64,000 bases of DNA, taken from NCBI RefSeq assembly GCF_017876095.1, contig NZ_JAGINM010000020.1, positions 1 to 64,000 on the forward strand. The letters are read 5' to 3'. Positions 1 to 8,021 of this stretch are shown here, piece after piece (within the stretch, counting starts at the first letter, position 1; each line of letters begins with the position of its first letter). The DNA comes from Azospirillum agricola (GTDB lineage: Bacteria > Pseudomonadota > Alphaproteobacteria > Azospirillales > Azospirillaceae). The notes beneath the pieces were generated by a model. It did not search any database and was not told the DNA's origin. It saw only the letters and a list, made by a program, of their open reading frames with translations. The translations under genes were made by a program, and so were the position numbers.

Positions 1-160
1 CGCAGATCCTCACCTGCGCGCCGCTCCGATGTCCCTGCTGTCGGTGCTGGCTCGTCCCGCACCGGCGGGAGTAGAACTGCCAAAGTAGTGCTAGCGGGAT
101 GCGGAAAAAGGGCTGTGCACGGTCGGCCTGCCATAATTCTCTGCGGCTGGGGGGAGGACG

Positions 161-590
161 ATGCGGGGTTCGGACGAACGCAGCGAGTGTCTGTTCAACT
201 GTGTGAGCTGCCAGACGTGGGTCCCGACCGATCACCCGCTGCGGCCGATCCGAGCGATCGTGGACGAGGCGCTGGAGGTGATGTCGCCGACTGTCGCCGA
301 CGTTCGAGGGTCTGTACCCGAGGATCCGGACGGCCCTCGAACCGTCACGCCCAGGTGGTCGATGTGCGGCTCACGGCCGCCACCGGCTTGGCCGAGCGTG
401 CCGTGGCGGTGTCCATGGTCGAAGCGATCCCCGCCGCCACCGCATCACGGTGGGCGCCGACAAGCGCCTACGACACCAAGGATTTCGTGGCAAACATGCG
501 CAAGCTTGGGCGCCACCCCGCACGTTGCCCAGAACACGAGCAAACCGCCGCTCGGCGATTGGTGGGCATCGTGAGCGGATTCTCACGGAG
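161..590 (+). pseudogene. Decayed IS5-like transposase remnant
   Basis: Frame 2 begins MRGSDERSECLF and continues with DHPLRPIRAIVDEALEVMSP, which resembles the N-terminus of IS5-type DDE transposases as I know them. The middle of the family is missing. From about 405 the transposase C-terminal region appears in pieces: MVEAIP in frame 1, RHRITVGADK one frame over, AYDTKDFVANMRKLG back in frame 1, then ATPHVAQNTSK in frame 2. At least three frameshifts and a large internal deletion are therefore needed, so no active enzyme can be made. No terminal inverted repeats were recognised, and bases 1-160 hold nothing I can name. The family assignment rests on remembered motifs. Confidence 0.75.
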
Positions 591-596
591 CGCACG

Positions 597-779
597 ATGA
601 ACAGGAACTGGCACGAGACCCACCCCATGCCGCGGAAAGCGACCCATCGGCAGCGCGTCGAATGGCATCTGGCGCATTCCCAGGCCTGCGGATGCCGGCC
701 GCCCCCGATGTCGCTGCTTGCCGAAATCCGTGACCTGGAGAAACGGAGCCTGCCGCCCGCCGAAAAGGACACCGTCTGA
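597..779 (+). CDS. Small conserved hypothetical protein, 60 aa
   Basis: The ATG at 597 opens a 60-residue protein beginning MNRNWHETHPMPRKAT. The pattern W-H-x-x-H-x-M-P, a later EWHLAHSQACGC and a Pro-rich CRPPP segment recall a family of short uncharacterised bacterial proteins with the same W-H / WHxxH / CGCR layout, which I remember without a name. There is no signal peptide or membrane segment. The two Cys and several His residues could bind a metal, but that is only a guess. It directly follows the transposase remnant and has no strong ribosome-binding site (GGAG lies at about 586). The function is unknown. Confidence 0.5.
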   Translation: MNRNWHETHPMPRKATHRQRVEWHLAHSQACGCRPPPMSLLAEIRDLEKRSLPPAEKDTV

Positions 780-1132
780 CGGCGGAGGCACTTTCTGTAT
801 CAGTGCCGCTTGGCAATTCCTGGCAACGTCGGCAACCCGCATCCCGGCGCGTCCTTCTCCTTGGTGCGGTTGTCGATCCAAGCGCCGGGCACGGCTTCAC
901 CAATGCCGAACAGGGTGATGTGAATTGCCGGCCAGCGGCCTGTCCCTCGCCGCGCTTCCGGCGCTCCATCCCTTTCAACAGAGACCGCCGCCGTGGCAAG
1001 GACCGGGGCGGGGTGACACAGGTGGTCACTGGACTTGCAAGGCGCGTCTTCCGCACACTCTCTTTCGACCGTGGCGGGCCGTTTCAGTCCTTGGCACGGC
1101 CTACACGAGATCTCACGCCCCGGATACACGCC
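780..1132. other. Non-coding gap, no feature recognised
   Basis: Open frames exist on both strands, but their translations are Arg/Pro/Ser-rich low-complexity sequence typical of spurious frames in GC-rich DNA. I see no tRNA, repeat or clear hairpin with a T-tract. Confidence 0.5.
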
Positions 1133-1369
1133 ATGACTCACCCGCCCATCTTCCACGACCAAGTCACCGATTCCATCACACAGGTCAACATCAAGCGGCC
1201 CGATGGAACGTTTATGACGCCGGAAGAAATCATGAAGGCCAACAGCGCGAGCACACAAACCGTCACTCACGTCCCTTTTGCTCAGATCGCCCCGAAAATC
1301 AGCGAGAAACACCAAGAAACCGCTGCTTCGGACCCAACGACCATCATGGACCTGATAGCGAAGCTCTGA
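1133..1369 (+). CDS. Small protein with possible RebB (R-body) resemblance, 78 aa
   Basis: The ATG at 1133 begins MTHPPIFHDQVTDSITQVN. The segment QVTDSITQVNIK resembles the QITDAVTQTNVK start of RebB-family R-body subunits, the 'killing trait' proteins that polymerise into contractile ribbons. The remainder (TFMTPEEIMKANSASTQTVTHVP ... TIMDLIAKL) does not match the family's Ala-rich tail that I remember, so the relation may be distant or absent. The frame stays open upstream to about 803, but that part is Arg/Pro-rich and unconvincing, which favours the internal ATG. No second Reb-like gene is seen nearby, although R-body loci normally carry several. Confidence 0.5.
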   Translation: MTHPPIFHDQVTDSITQVNIKRPDGTFMTPEEIMKANSASTQTVTHVPFAQIAPKISEKHQETAASDPTTIMDLIAKL

Positions 1370-1770
1370 GGCTCTCCACACGACCTCATGCGACTGGTAC
1401 GCAGCGGTGTGGAACGATCCGGATCGATCCACACCGCCGTCGCCATGGCATGAGACTCGCCCTTCGGCGGAGCCCTCCTCCTCCTGCGCCTCCTTTGACC
1501 TTCTCGAACGCCCTATGGGCGCCGAGACCGAGCATCGGCACGGTCACCAGCCTGCCGGTGCCGATGCGGCATCGGCGTGCGGGCGACCGGATCGACAGCC
1601 TCCAGCTCGTGAGTGGGGCGCCAATGGCCTGGGCAACGAATCCCGGACCACAGACTCAGCCGACGGACTCGGCCAACGGTTGGGCGCCAGCCGACGACGA
1701 ACACCGATGGGTTGATGGCCTCAAAGGAATTTTTACTCCATCTGGGCAACCAACTCAGGGGATGGCGCCA
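1370..1770. other. Non-coding gap, no feature recognised
   Basis: About 400 bp between two convergent small genes. Only improbable Arg/Pro/Ser-rich frames are open. No tRNA, long repeat or clear terminator hairpin was found. Confidence 0.45.
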
Positions 1771-2103
1771 TCAGGTGATGAGATCGTAGTTCACCCATAC
1801 CCCGGCGCTGCCGACACCGTTTCCGGTAGCGGCCGTCAACGACACCCCGGCCGGAAGATTCATCGGATAGGGCATCGCCTCCCTTCCCGGCTGATTGGAT
1901 AGAGCGGTCACGTAGAAGAAGGCGACACTGCTGGAATCCGGGTAGGTGGCGATCAGCCGAATGCTGATGTCGTTTGCGGCCCAGAGCTGGGCCGACTTGA
2001 GGTCGATGCCGCCGGTATTCTGGGCGGCGCTGACGATCGTGACCGATTGCGAGGTCGTCAGGATGGAGTTGTAGCCATGCTTGCCGACACGTACCGCGTT
2101 CAT
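1771..2103 (-). CDS. Hypothetical protein, 110 aa, beta-rich
   Basis: Read on the reverse strand from an ATG at 2103, preceded by a good Shine-Dalgarno (GGGAGG, about 6 nt before the ATG). The product starts MNAVRVGKHGYNSILTTSQS and is rich in Val, Ile, Thr, Ser and Gly, with alternating hydrophobic residues (SVTIVSAAQ, ISIRLIATYP, VAFFYVTAL). This suggests a small beta-sandwich, possibly a structural or surface protein. It has no signal peptide, Cys or catalytic motif. I do not recognise a family. The normal amino-acid composition and the ribosome-binding site make it a credible gene despite its isolated position. Confidence 0.6.
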   Translation of the reverse strand: MNAVRVGKHGYNSILTTSQSVTIVSAAQNTGGIDLKSAQLWAANDISIRLIATYPDSSSVAFFYVTALSNQPGREAMPYPMNLPAGVSLTAATGNGVGSAGVWVNYDLIT

Positions 2104-2751
2104 GCTTTGCCTCCCGACAAAATGAAGGGAATATATTCATACACCCATGCCGTGATGCCGTGCGGACTTTCTGAAAATTCCGGGGGCGCCGTCATGGTTC
2201 ACCGCCGTTCGCGGAATCAGCGGTTGGCGCCATCCCCCTCCGGGGGCTTGCCGGCCGGCATGATGAAGGAGGCCGCCCGTTGCCTCCTTGTCGGTGACAT
2301 CGCATGCGAACCCTCCCGGATTTCAGCCCGCTTCCCAAAGGGGCAGGCATTTCCGTGCCTGCCGGATTGCCACCCTTGCTTGCTGGCACCTGCGCCGCCG
2401 CATCCCAATCTATTCGTCACCCCGCCGTCGACCGGCAACCGGACGATGCCCATTCCGTCCGGCGCAGCGCGTGCAGCGGCTTGCAAGCTGGTCGCGGCGG
2501 GGATTCCGTCGACGCGGCATAGGCTGGCGAAGCCGATAATCATGTCGGGGCAATTTCTTTGCCTGGCGCCGGATCGCCGGCCGCCGCTGGTTTTTCCGGT
2601 GTCACTCCCTCGCTTCCGGCCAGCACCCCCGCACCCGGCCCGGCCCCCGCCGGACTTTCCCATGCGGCGGCTTGGCGGTAGGATCAAGCACCCAACGGGA
2701 AGTCCCTGTTCCTCCCTTGAACACCCGGCGCCTCAGGAGGGCCGATCCACC
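2104..2751. other. 650-bp intergenic region without a recognised gene
   Basis: Frames open here on both strands have unnatural Pro/Arg/Gly-rich translations. A GGAGGC-CGCCCGTT-GCCTCC hairpin lies near 2269-2288, without a T-tract. The last 20 bases hold the ribosome-binding site of the next gene. Nothing else is supported. Confidence 0.45.
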
Positions 2752-3156
2752 ATGTCCACCGTCAAGCTCTGGACCGACGCGGAAGCCGCGCGGAACCCTC
2801 GTGTCAAAGCCGTCTTCGATGACATCCGGGCAACGCGGAAGACCGACTTCGTCAACAACATGTGGCGGGCGCTGGCGAACCAGCCGGACCTCCTCGAGGC
2901 GACCTGGAACCGGCTGAAGCAGGTGATGGTGGCCCCCTCGGCGCTCGATCCGCTGACCAAGGAGCTGATCTACCTCGCCGTCTCGACGGCCAACTCCTGC
3001 TCCTACTGCGTCCATTCCCACACCGCCGCCGCACGGGCCAAGGGGATGACCGACGAGCAGCACCAGGATTTCCTCTCCGTCCTCACCATGGCCATGCAGA
3101 CCAACGCGATGGCGACCGCCATGCAGGTGCCGGTCGATCCCGAATTCCAGATTTGA
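2752..3156 (+). CDS. Carboxymuconolactone decarboxylase / AhpD-like protein
   Basis: 134-residue alpha-helical protein of the CMD/AhpD family, whose members are alkylhydroperoxidase-like thiol proteins or decarboxylases. The CxxC-xx-H centre is visible as CSYCVHSH at about residues 84-91, preceded by the family's helix LTKELIYLAVSTAN. This supports a redox role rather than lactone decarboxylation. The start is chosen at 2752 because AGGAGG sits 12 nt upstream; the longer open frame before it has a low-complexity translation. Length fits single-domain members. It stands alone, 243 bp before the biotin transporter genes, and no link to them is visible. Substrate unknown. Confidence 0.85.
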   Translation: MSTVKLWTDAEAARNPRVKAVFDDIRATRKTDFVNNMWRALANQPDLLEATWNRLKQVMVAPSALDPLTKELIYLAVSTANSCSYCVHSHTAAARAKGMTDEQHQDFLSVLTMAMQTNAMATAMQVPVDPEFQI

Positions 3157-3399
3157 CCGACCCAGATTTGACCGGCAAGACGGCGCGCCGCCCTCCCTTC
3201 GCCAGGAGCCGCGGCTCCCGGATGGGAAGGCGACGCGGCGCGCGCGCCGGGCGCCATCGGTGTGGACACGATCAAGGGGCAACCGAAGCCTCGGGCGCGG
3301 GCAAGGTCATGCTGGCGGGGCGAAGACAAAGGCGGTAAGAGCTTCCGCACCCGAACACGACCGTCACACGCCAAGCACGCGCCCGATGACCATGCCCCG

Positions 3400-4074
3400 A
3401 TGATCGAATTCCGCTCCGTCACCCACGCCTACGGCGACCGCCCCGTCCTGCACGATCTGAGCGTCCGGCTGGCGGAGCGGCGCGTCGCCATCGTCGGCGG
3501 CAACGGGTCGGGCAAGAGCACCTTCGCCCGGCTGCTGAACGGGCTGCTGGTGCCCTCAGCCGGCAGCGTGCTGGTCGATGGGCTCGACACGCGGACGGAC
3601 GGGCGCGCGGTGCGCCGGCGGGTCGGCTTCGTCTTCCAGAATCCCGACATGCAGATCGTCTTCCCGACGGTCGAGGAGGATGTCGGCTTCGGCCTGAAGG
3701 CCCGCAAGGTCCCGAAGGAGGAGATCGGCCGGCGGGTGGCGGCGGCGCTCGACCGCCACAACCTCGCCCGCCACCGCCACCAGCCCGCCCACCAGCTGAG
3801 CGGCGGGGAGAAGCAGCTTCTCGCCATCGCCGGGGTGCTGGTGCTGGAGCCGGCCCATGTCGTGTTCGACGAGCCGACCACCCTGCTCGACCTGCGCAAC
3901 CGCCGACGGGTGATCGAGCTGGTCCGCGAGTTGCCGCAGAACGCCGTGGTCGTCACCCACGATCTCGACATGGTGATGGATTTCGACCGGGTGCTGGTGC
4001 TGGAGGACGGGCGGATCGTCGCCGACGACGTGCCCTCCGTCGCGATTCCCGCCTATGTGAAGCGGCTGTCCTGA
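3400..4074 (+). CDS. bioM: Biotin ECF transporter ATPase BioM
   Basis: 224-residue ABC ATPase of an energy-coupling-factor transporter, driving biotin import at the inner membrane. Walker A is GGNGSGKST (33-41), the Q-loop FVFQNPDMQ (Gln80), the signature LSGGEKQ (133-139), Walker B VVFDEP (154-159) and the switch His187. The Q-loop and signature are of the cobalt/biotin ECF type. The ATG at 3400 starts the conserved [13 protein letters not shown]; the earlier open frame is not family-like. The stop overlaps the next ATG by one base (TGATG), so BioM and BioN should be co-translated. No BioR-type operator (TTATxxATAA) was seen upstream. Confidence 0.93.
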   Translation: MIEFRSVTHAYGDRPVLHDLSVRLAERRVAIVGGNGSGKSTFARLLNGLLVPSAGSVLVDGLDTRTDGRAVRRRVGFVFQNPDMQIVFPTVEEDVGFGLKARKVPKEEIGRRVAAALDRHNLARHRHQPAHQLSGGEKQLLAIAGVLVLEPAHVVFDEPTTLLDLRNRRRVIELVRELPQNAVVVTHDLDMVMDFDRVLVLEDGRIVADDVPSVAIPAYVKRLS

Positions 4075-4691
4075 TGCTGGGACTCTACCTGCACCGGGAG
4101 TCGCCCGTCCACCGCTGGCCCGCGGGCGTCAAGCTGGGCGGGCTGCTGGCGGTCACCGCCGTGGTGCTGGCGCTGCCCGGCGTCTGGGGAGCCTTGGCGG
4201 CCGGAGCGCTCGGGCTCGGGCTGCTCCCCGCCGCGCGGCTGCCGGTGGCGACGGTGCTGCGCCATCTGCGGGCGCCGGTGGCGATGCTGGCGCTGCTGTT
4301 CGGGGTGCAGGCCCTGCTCGCCGGGACCGGCTGGGAGGCGGCGCTGGTCGCCGTCCTCCGCTTCGCGGCGCTGATCCTGCTGGCGACGCTGGTCACGCTG
4401 ACCACACGGGTCACCGACATGGTGGAGCTGTTCGAGCGGGTGTTCGGCCTGCTCCGGCCCGTCGGCGTCAATCCGGCCAAGCTGGCGCTGATGCTGGCCT
4501 TGACCATCCGCTTCATCCCACTGCTGGCCGAACAGGTCCGCGAGGTCCGCATGGCCCAGCAGGCGCGCGGCGTGGAGCGGAGCATAGCCGCCCTGTTCGT
4601 TCCGCTGCTGGTCAAGATCTTCACCATGGCCGATGATCTGGCCGCCGCGCTGGAGGCGCGGGGCTACGACCCCGCCGACCGCGGCCCGTAG
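4074..4691 (+). CDS. bioN: Biotin ECF transporter T-component BioN
   Basis: 205-residue membrane protein, the transmembrane coupling subunit (EcfT type) of the biotin importer. Hydrophobic segments lie at about residues 22-54, 66-82, 92-110 and 138-152. Two cytoplasmic Ala-Arg-Gly motifs, ARG at 164-166 and 195-197, are the known contact sites with the ATPase grooves. It overlaps the bioM stop by one base and is followed 34 bp later by bioY, which gives the complete BioMNY set. The length matches the family. Confidence 0.92.
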   Translation: MLGLYLHRESPVHRWPAGVKLGGLLAVTAVVLALPGVWGALAAGALGLGLLPAARLPVATVLRHLRAPVAMLALLFGVQALLAGTGWEAALVAVLRFAALILLATLVTLTTRVTDMVELFERVFGLLRPVGVNPAKLALMLALTIRFIPLLAEQVREVRMAQQARGVERSIAALFVPLLVKIFTMADDLAAALEARGYDPADRGP

Positions 4692-4725
4692 GGGCAAGCC
4701 CCACCCAGGAAGGAAGCGCACCACC

Positions 4726-5274
4726 ATGCTGAGCACCCGCGACCTCGTCCTCTGCGCCCTGTTCGCCGCCCTGTTGGCCGGGCTCGGCATGGCTCCGCCC
4801 ATTCCGCTGGGCTTCCTGCCGGTGCCGGTCACCGCCCAGTCGCTGGGCGTCATGCTGGCCGGCGCGCTGCTGGGCGCCCGGCGCGGCGGGCTGGCGGTGC
4901 TGCTGTTCGTCCTGCTGGTCGCCGCCGGGCTGCCGCTGCTGGCCGGCGGGCGCGGCGGCATCGGCGTGCTGATGGGACCGACCGGCGGCTTCATCCTGGG
5001 CTGGGTGGCCGGCGCCTTCGTCACCGGGCTGCTCGCCGAGCGCTTCGCCACCGGCGTCAACCCGGTGCGGCTCTTCGCGGTCTGCGCGGCGGGCGGCATC
5101 GCCGTGGTCTATGCGGGCGGCATCCCCTGGCTGTCGCTGGTCGCCGGGATGCCGCTGGAGAAGGCGGCGTTCGGGTCGATGGCCTTCCTTCCGGGCGACC
5201 TGATCAAGGCGGGCGTCGCCGCCTTCGCCGCCGCCGCCGTGCGCCGCGCCGGCGTGCTGCCGGCCCACGCCTGA
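4726..5274 (+). CDS. bioY: Biotin ECF transporter substrate-binding protein BioY
   Basis: 182-residue S-component that captures biotin in the membrane. About six hydrophobic segments are separated by short loops. The family features are visible: an N-terminal ALFAALLAGLGM, PIPLGFLPVPVTAQSLGVMLAG, and GPTGGFILGW at about 85-94. The ATG at 4726 follows AGGAAGGAAG with good spacing; the open frame extends upstream into bioN but in a different frame. It is the third gene of the operon, 12 bp before the ligase. Confidence 0.94.
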   Translation: MLSTRDLVLCALFAALLAGLGMAPPIPLGFLPVPVTAQSLGVMLAGALLGARRGGLAVLLFVLLVAAGLPLLAGGRGGIGVLMGPTGGFILGWVAGAFVTGLLAERFATGVNPVRLFAVCAAGGIAVVYAGGIPWLSLVAGMPLEKAAFGSMAFLPGDLIKAGVAAFAAAAVRRAGVLPAHA

Positions 5275-5286
5275 TCGCCGGAAGCC

Positions 5287-6732
5287 ATGAGCCTCTGCCG
5301 CCCCTTCCTCGACGCCGCCGACCGTGCCCCGTCGCACCCCGCCCTGATCTTCGACGGGGCGCCGATCGGCTACGGCGCGCTGCGGGACTCCGTGCTGCGG
5401 GCGGGGGCCGGCGTGGCCGCCCTGACGGGAACGGCGGGGCGGCCGCCGCGCGTCGCGTTGCGGCTGGGCAACCGGCCGGAACTGCTGGCGCTGTTCCTCG
5501 GCACCGTCGCGGCAGGGGGTACCGTGGCGCTGCTCGACCCGAAATGGAGCGGGGGGCAGGCGACGGCGGCGCTCGACACCCTGCGTCCGGACCTGCTGCT
5601 GGCCGAGGACACGGCGGCCGGCTGGATGGCCGCGCAGTCGGCCGGCTGGATGCCGCCGCCGGTCGATCCGAAGACCCCCTTCCTGATCGGCTTCACCTCC
5701 GGCACCACCGGGCGGCCGAAGGCGTTCATCCGCGACCAGGGCTCCTGGCTGGCGACGCTGGAGGCCAGCCGGGTCGAGTTCGGCATCGGTCCCGGCGACG
5801 TCGTTCTGGTGCCGGGACCGCTGGTGCACGGCCTCGGCCTCTACGGCGCGGTGGAGGGGCTGTCGGCCGGGGCGACGGTCCATGTCCAGCCGAGGTTCGA
5901 CGGCGACGACGCGGCCCGGCGGCTGGCGGAGGCCGGCGTCACCACCCTGGTCGTCGTGCCCACCATGCTGGTCGCCATCCTCGACGCGGCGGAGCGGCGG
6001 GGCGCGCCCTTCCCCGCCCTGCGCCGGGTGGTCTGCTCCGGCGCCAAGCTGGCGCCCGCCCTGCACGAGCGGCTGACGGCGCTGTGCCCGGACGTGACGG
6101 TCCTCGAATATTACGGCGCTTCGGAGCTGAGCTTCGTCAGCCTGCGCTCCTCGCGCGAGGGGGCGCCGGCCGACAGCGTCGGGCGGCCCTTCCACGGGGT
6201 GGAACTGTCCCTGCGCGACGACCACGGCCGGCCGGTGGAGCGCGGCCAGCCCGGCACCGTGTGGGTGCGCAGCGGCATGCTGAGCGACGGCTACATCGGC
6301 GACGCCGACGGCGCCGGCTACCGCGAGCGGGACGGCTGGGGAACGGTCGGCGACTGTGGCTGGCTCGACGCCGGCGGCTGGCTGCGGCTGGCCGGCCGCG
6401 AGGGCGACATGCTGATTTCCGGCGGCCTCAACGTCTACCCGGCGGAGGTCGAGGCGGTCCTGCGCGCCCATCCGGCGGTGGCAGAGGCGGTGGTCTTCGG
6501 CCTGCCCGACGCCTACTGGGGCGACGCGGTGTCCGCCGTGCTCTGGTGGCGGGGGGAGGCCCGCGCCCCGGCGGCGGAGCTTCGCGCCTGGTGCCATGGC
6601 AGGCTGGAGGGCTACAAGGCGCCCCGGCGCTTCCTGGCGGCCGACAGCCTGCCCCTGACCGGCAGCGGCAAGATCGCCCGCGCCGCCCTGCGCGACCGCG
6701 CGCGCGACGGCCGGCTGGAGGAGCTGGCGTGA
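5287..6732 (+). CDS. AMP-dependent acyl-CoA synthetase, biotin-operon type (YhfT-like)
   Basis: 481-residue adenylate-forming enzyme that activates a carboxylic acid to its CoA thioester. The P-loop is TSGTTGRPKAF (137-147), with YYGASE and the hinge/motif GREGDMLISGGLNVYP in the second half, and the catalytic Lys462 in LTGSGKIAR. It starts 12 bp after bioY. The order bioY-ligase-thiolase parallels the Bacillus subtilis yhfU-yhfT-yhfS operon, known to be biotin-regulated, which suggests a role in making or processing a pimelate/biotin-related acyl-CoA. The real substrate cannot be read from sequence. It is slightly shorter than typical FadD (about 500-560 aa). Confidence 0.88.
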   Translation: MSLCRPFLDAADRAPSHPALIFDGAPIGYGALRDSVLRAGAGVAALTGTAGRPPRVALRLGNRPELLALFLGTVAAGGTVALLDPKWSGGQATAALDTLRPDLLLAEDTAAGWMAAQSAGWMPPPVDPKTPFLIGFTSGTTGRPKAFIRDQGSWLATLEASRVEFGIGPGDVVLVPGPLVHGLGLYGAVEGLSAGATVHVQPRFDGDDAARRLAEAGVTTLVVVPTMLVAILDAAERRGAPFPALRRVVCSGAKLAPALHERLTALCPDVTVLEYYGASELSFVSLRSSREGAPADSVGRPFHGVELSLRDDHGRPVERGQPGTVWVRSGMLSDGYIGDADGAGYRERDGWGTVGDCGWLDAGGWLRLAGREGDMLISGGLNVYPAEVEAVLRAHPAVAEAVVFGLPDAYWGDAVSAVLWWRGEARAPAAELRAWCHGRLEGYKAPRRFLAADSLPLTGSGKIARAALRDRARDGRLEELA

Positions 6733-6784
6733 GGGCTCCCGCGTCTTCCGGCTTTCCTCATCCCCATCCCGACCTTCCCCCCAG

Positions 6785-6808
6785 CCCTCTCCCCGGCGGG
6801 GAGAAGGG
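6785..6808. repeat. GC-rich hairpin repeat between ligase and thiolase
   Basis: CCCTCTCCCC-GGC-GGGGAGAAGGG forms a stem in the 94-bp gap between two operon genes. A related CCCTCCCC...GGGGAGGG hairpin occurs at 10237-10258. Such CT/GA-rich palindromes are common extragenic repeats in GC-rich proteobacteria. There is no T-tract, so it may reduce rather than stop read-through, or act as an mRNA stabiliser. Confidence 0.5.
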
Positions 6809-6826
6809 GACTGAAGGCGGGAAGGC

Positions 6827-8011
6827 ATGACGCAAAGCCCCATCCTCGTCGCGGCGCGGCGCACCCCCGTCGGGCGGATCGGCGGATCCTTGCGCGACCT
6901 GCCCGTCGAGGATCTCGCCGCGCCGGTCATCCGCGCCGTGCTGGCCGACGCCGGTCTCGACCCGGCGGAGGTGGACGACGTGCTGCTCGGCAACGCCGCC
7001 GGACCGGGAGGCAACGTCGCCCGGCTGTCGGCGCTGGCCGCCGGGCTGCCCGTCGCGGTCCCCGGCCTCACCGTCGACCGCCAGTGCGGCTCCGGGCTGG
7101 AGGCGATCAACCTCGCCGCCCGGCTGGTCCAGGCGGGGGCCGGCGACGTCTTCCTCGCCGGCGGGGTCGAGAGCACCAGCACCGCCCCCTGGCGCGTCGC
7201 CAAGCCGTCCGGCCCCACCCGCAGCCCGGTCTTCTACGACCGCGCCCGCTTCGCCCCCGACAGCGTCGGCGACCCGTCGATGGGCGAGGCGGCCGAGAAC
7301 GTCGCCGCCGCCTTCGGCATCGCGCGCGAACGCCAGGACCGCTACGCCCTGGACAGCCACCGCAAGGCGGTCGCGGCGCAGGCCGCCGGCCGCTTCACGC
7401 GCGAAATCGTGCCGCTCGCCCTGCCCGACGGCCGCACCGTCGACCGCGACGAGTGCCCGCGCGCCGATACCAGCCTGGACAGGCTGGCCCGCCTCCGTCC
7501 GGTCTTCCGCGAGGGCGGCACCGTCACCGCCGGCAACGCCTGCCCGGTCAACGACGGGGCGGCGGTCGTCGCCATCGTCTCGGAACGCAGGTTCCGGGCG
7601 CTCGGCCTGACGCGGGGGTTGCGGATCGTCGATTCCCAGGCGGCCGGCGTCGACCCGAATCTGCTCGGCACCGGGCCGATCCCGGCGGTGCGCAAGCTGC
7701 TGGCCCGCCATCCCGGCCTGACCGTCGCCGACATCGACCGGATCGAGTTCAACGAGGCCTTCGCCGCCCAGGTGCTGGCCAGCCTCGACGCGCTGGGCAT
7801 CGACGAGGCCCGCGTCTGCCCCGGCGGCGGCGCGCTGGCGCTCGGCCATCCCTACGGCGCGTCGGGGGCGATCCTGATGACGCGGCTGTTCTCCGACCTC
7901 CTGTTTCCCCTCCCCGGTCCGGACGACGGCCCGGCGCCCCGGCGCGGGCTGGCGACGCTGGGCATCGGCGGCGGGCTGGGGCTGGCGACTCTCGTGGAGC
8001 CTGTTCGATGA
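6827..8011 (+). CDS. Thiolase-family protein (YhfS-like) lacking the second catalytic Cys
   Basis: 394-residue thiolase fold. The acylated nucleophile is present as Cys87 in DRQCGSGLEA, followed by FNEAFA and the His341 box GGALALGHPYGASG. The C-terminal motif normally reads CxGGGxG and supplies the proton-handling Cys; here it reads LATLGIGGGLG, with Gly at about 379. Ordinary thiolases with this change lose most Claisen condensation/thiolysis activity, so this protein may do a different acyl transfer or be impaired. A Pro/Gly-rich insert (PLPGPDDGPAPRRG) precedes the altered motif. It lies in the biotin operon after the ligase. Confidence 0.88.
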   Translation: MTQSPILVAARRTPVGRIGGSLRDLPVEDLAAPVIRAVLADAGLDPAEVDDVLLGNAAGPGGNVARLSALAAGLPVAVPGLTVDRQCGSGLEAINLAARLVQAGAGDVFLAGGVESTSTAPWRVAKPSGPTRSPVFYDRARFAPDSVGDPSMGEAAENVAAAFGIARERQDRYALDSHRKAVAAQAAGRFTREIVPLALPDGRTVDRDECPRADTSLDRLARLRPVFREGGTVTAGNACPVNDGAAVVAIVSERRFRALGLTRGLRIVDSQAAGVDPNLLGTGPIPAVRKLLARHPGLTVADIDRIEFNEAFAAQVLASLDALGIDEARVCPGGGALALGHPYGASGAILMTRLFSDLLFPLPGPDDGPAPRRGLATLGIGGGLGLATLVEPVR

Positions 8012-8021
8012 TGCCTGTTCG

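Noticed and set aside
1733-2140. Alternative reverse frame overlapping the 110-residue gene
   Set aside because: Arg/His/Gln-rich translation; the overlapping frame from 2103 has a strong ribosome-binding site and natural composition.
3157-3399. Riboswitch or BioR operator upstream of bioM
   Set aside because: No TTATxxATAA-like palindrome and no recognisable riboswitch core could be found in the 243-bp gap.
4053-5099. Reverse-strand frames opposite bioN/bioY and similar long antisense frames through 5-9 kb
   Set aside because: Gln/Arg/Pro/Ala-rich translations without domains, opposite genes with clear family motifs.
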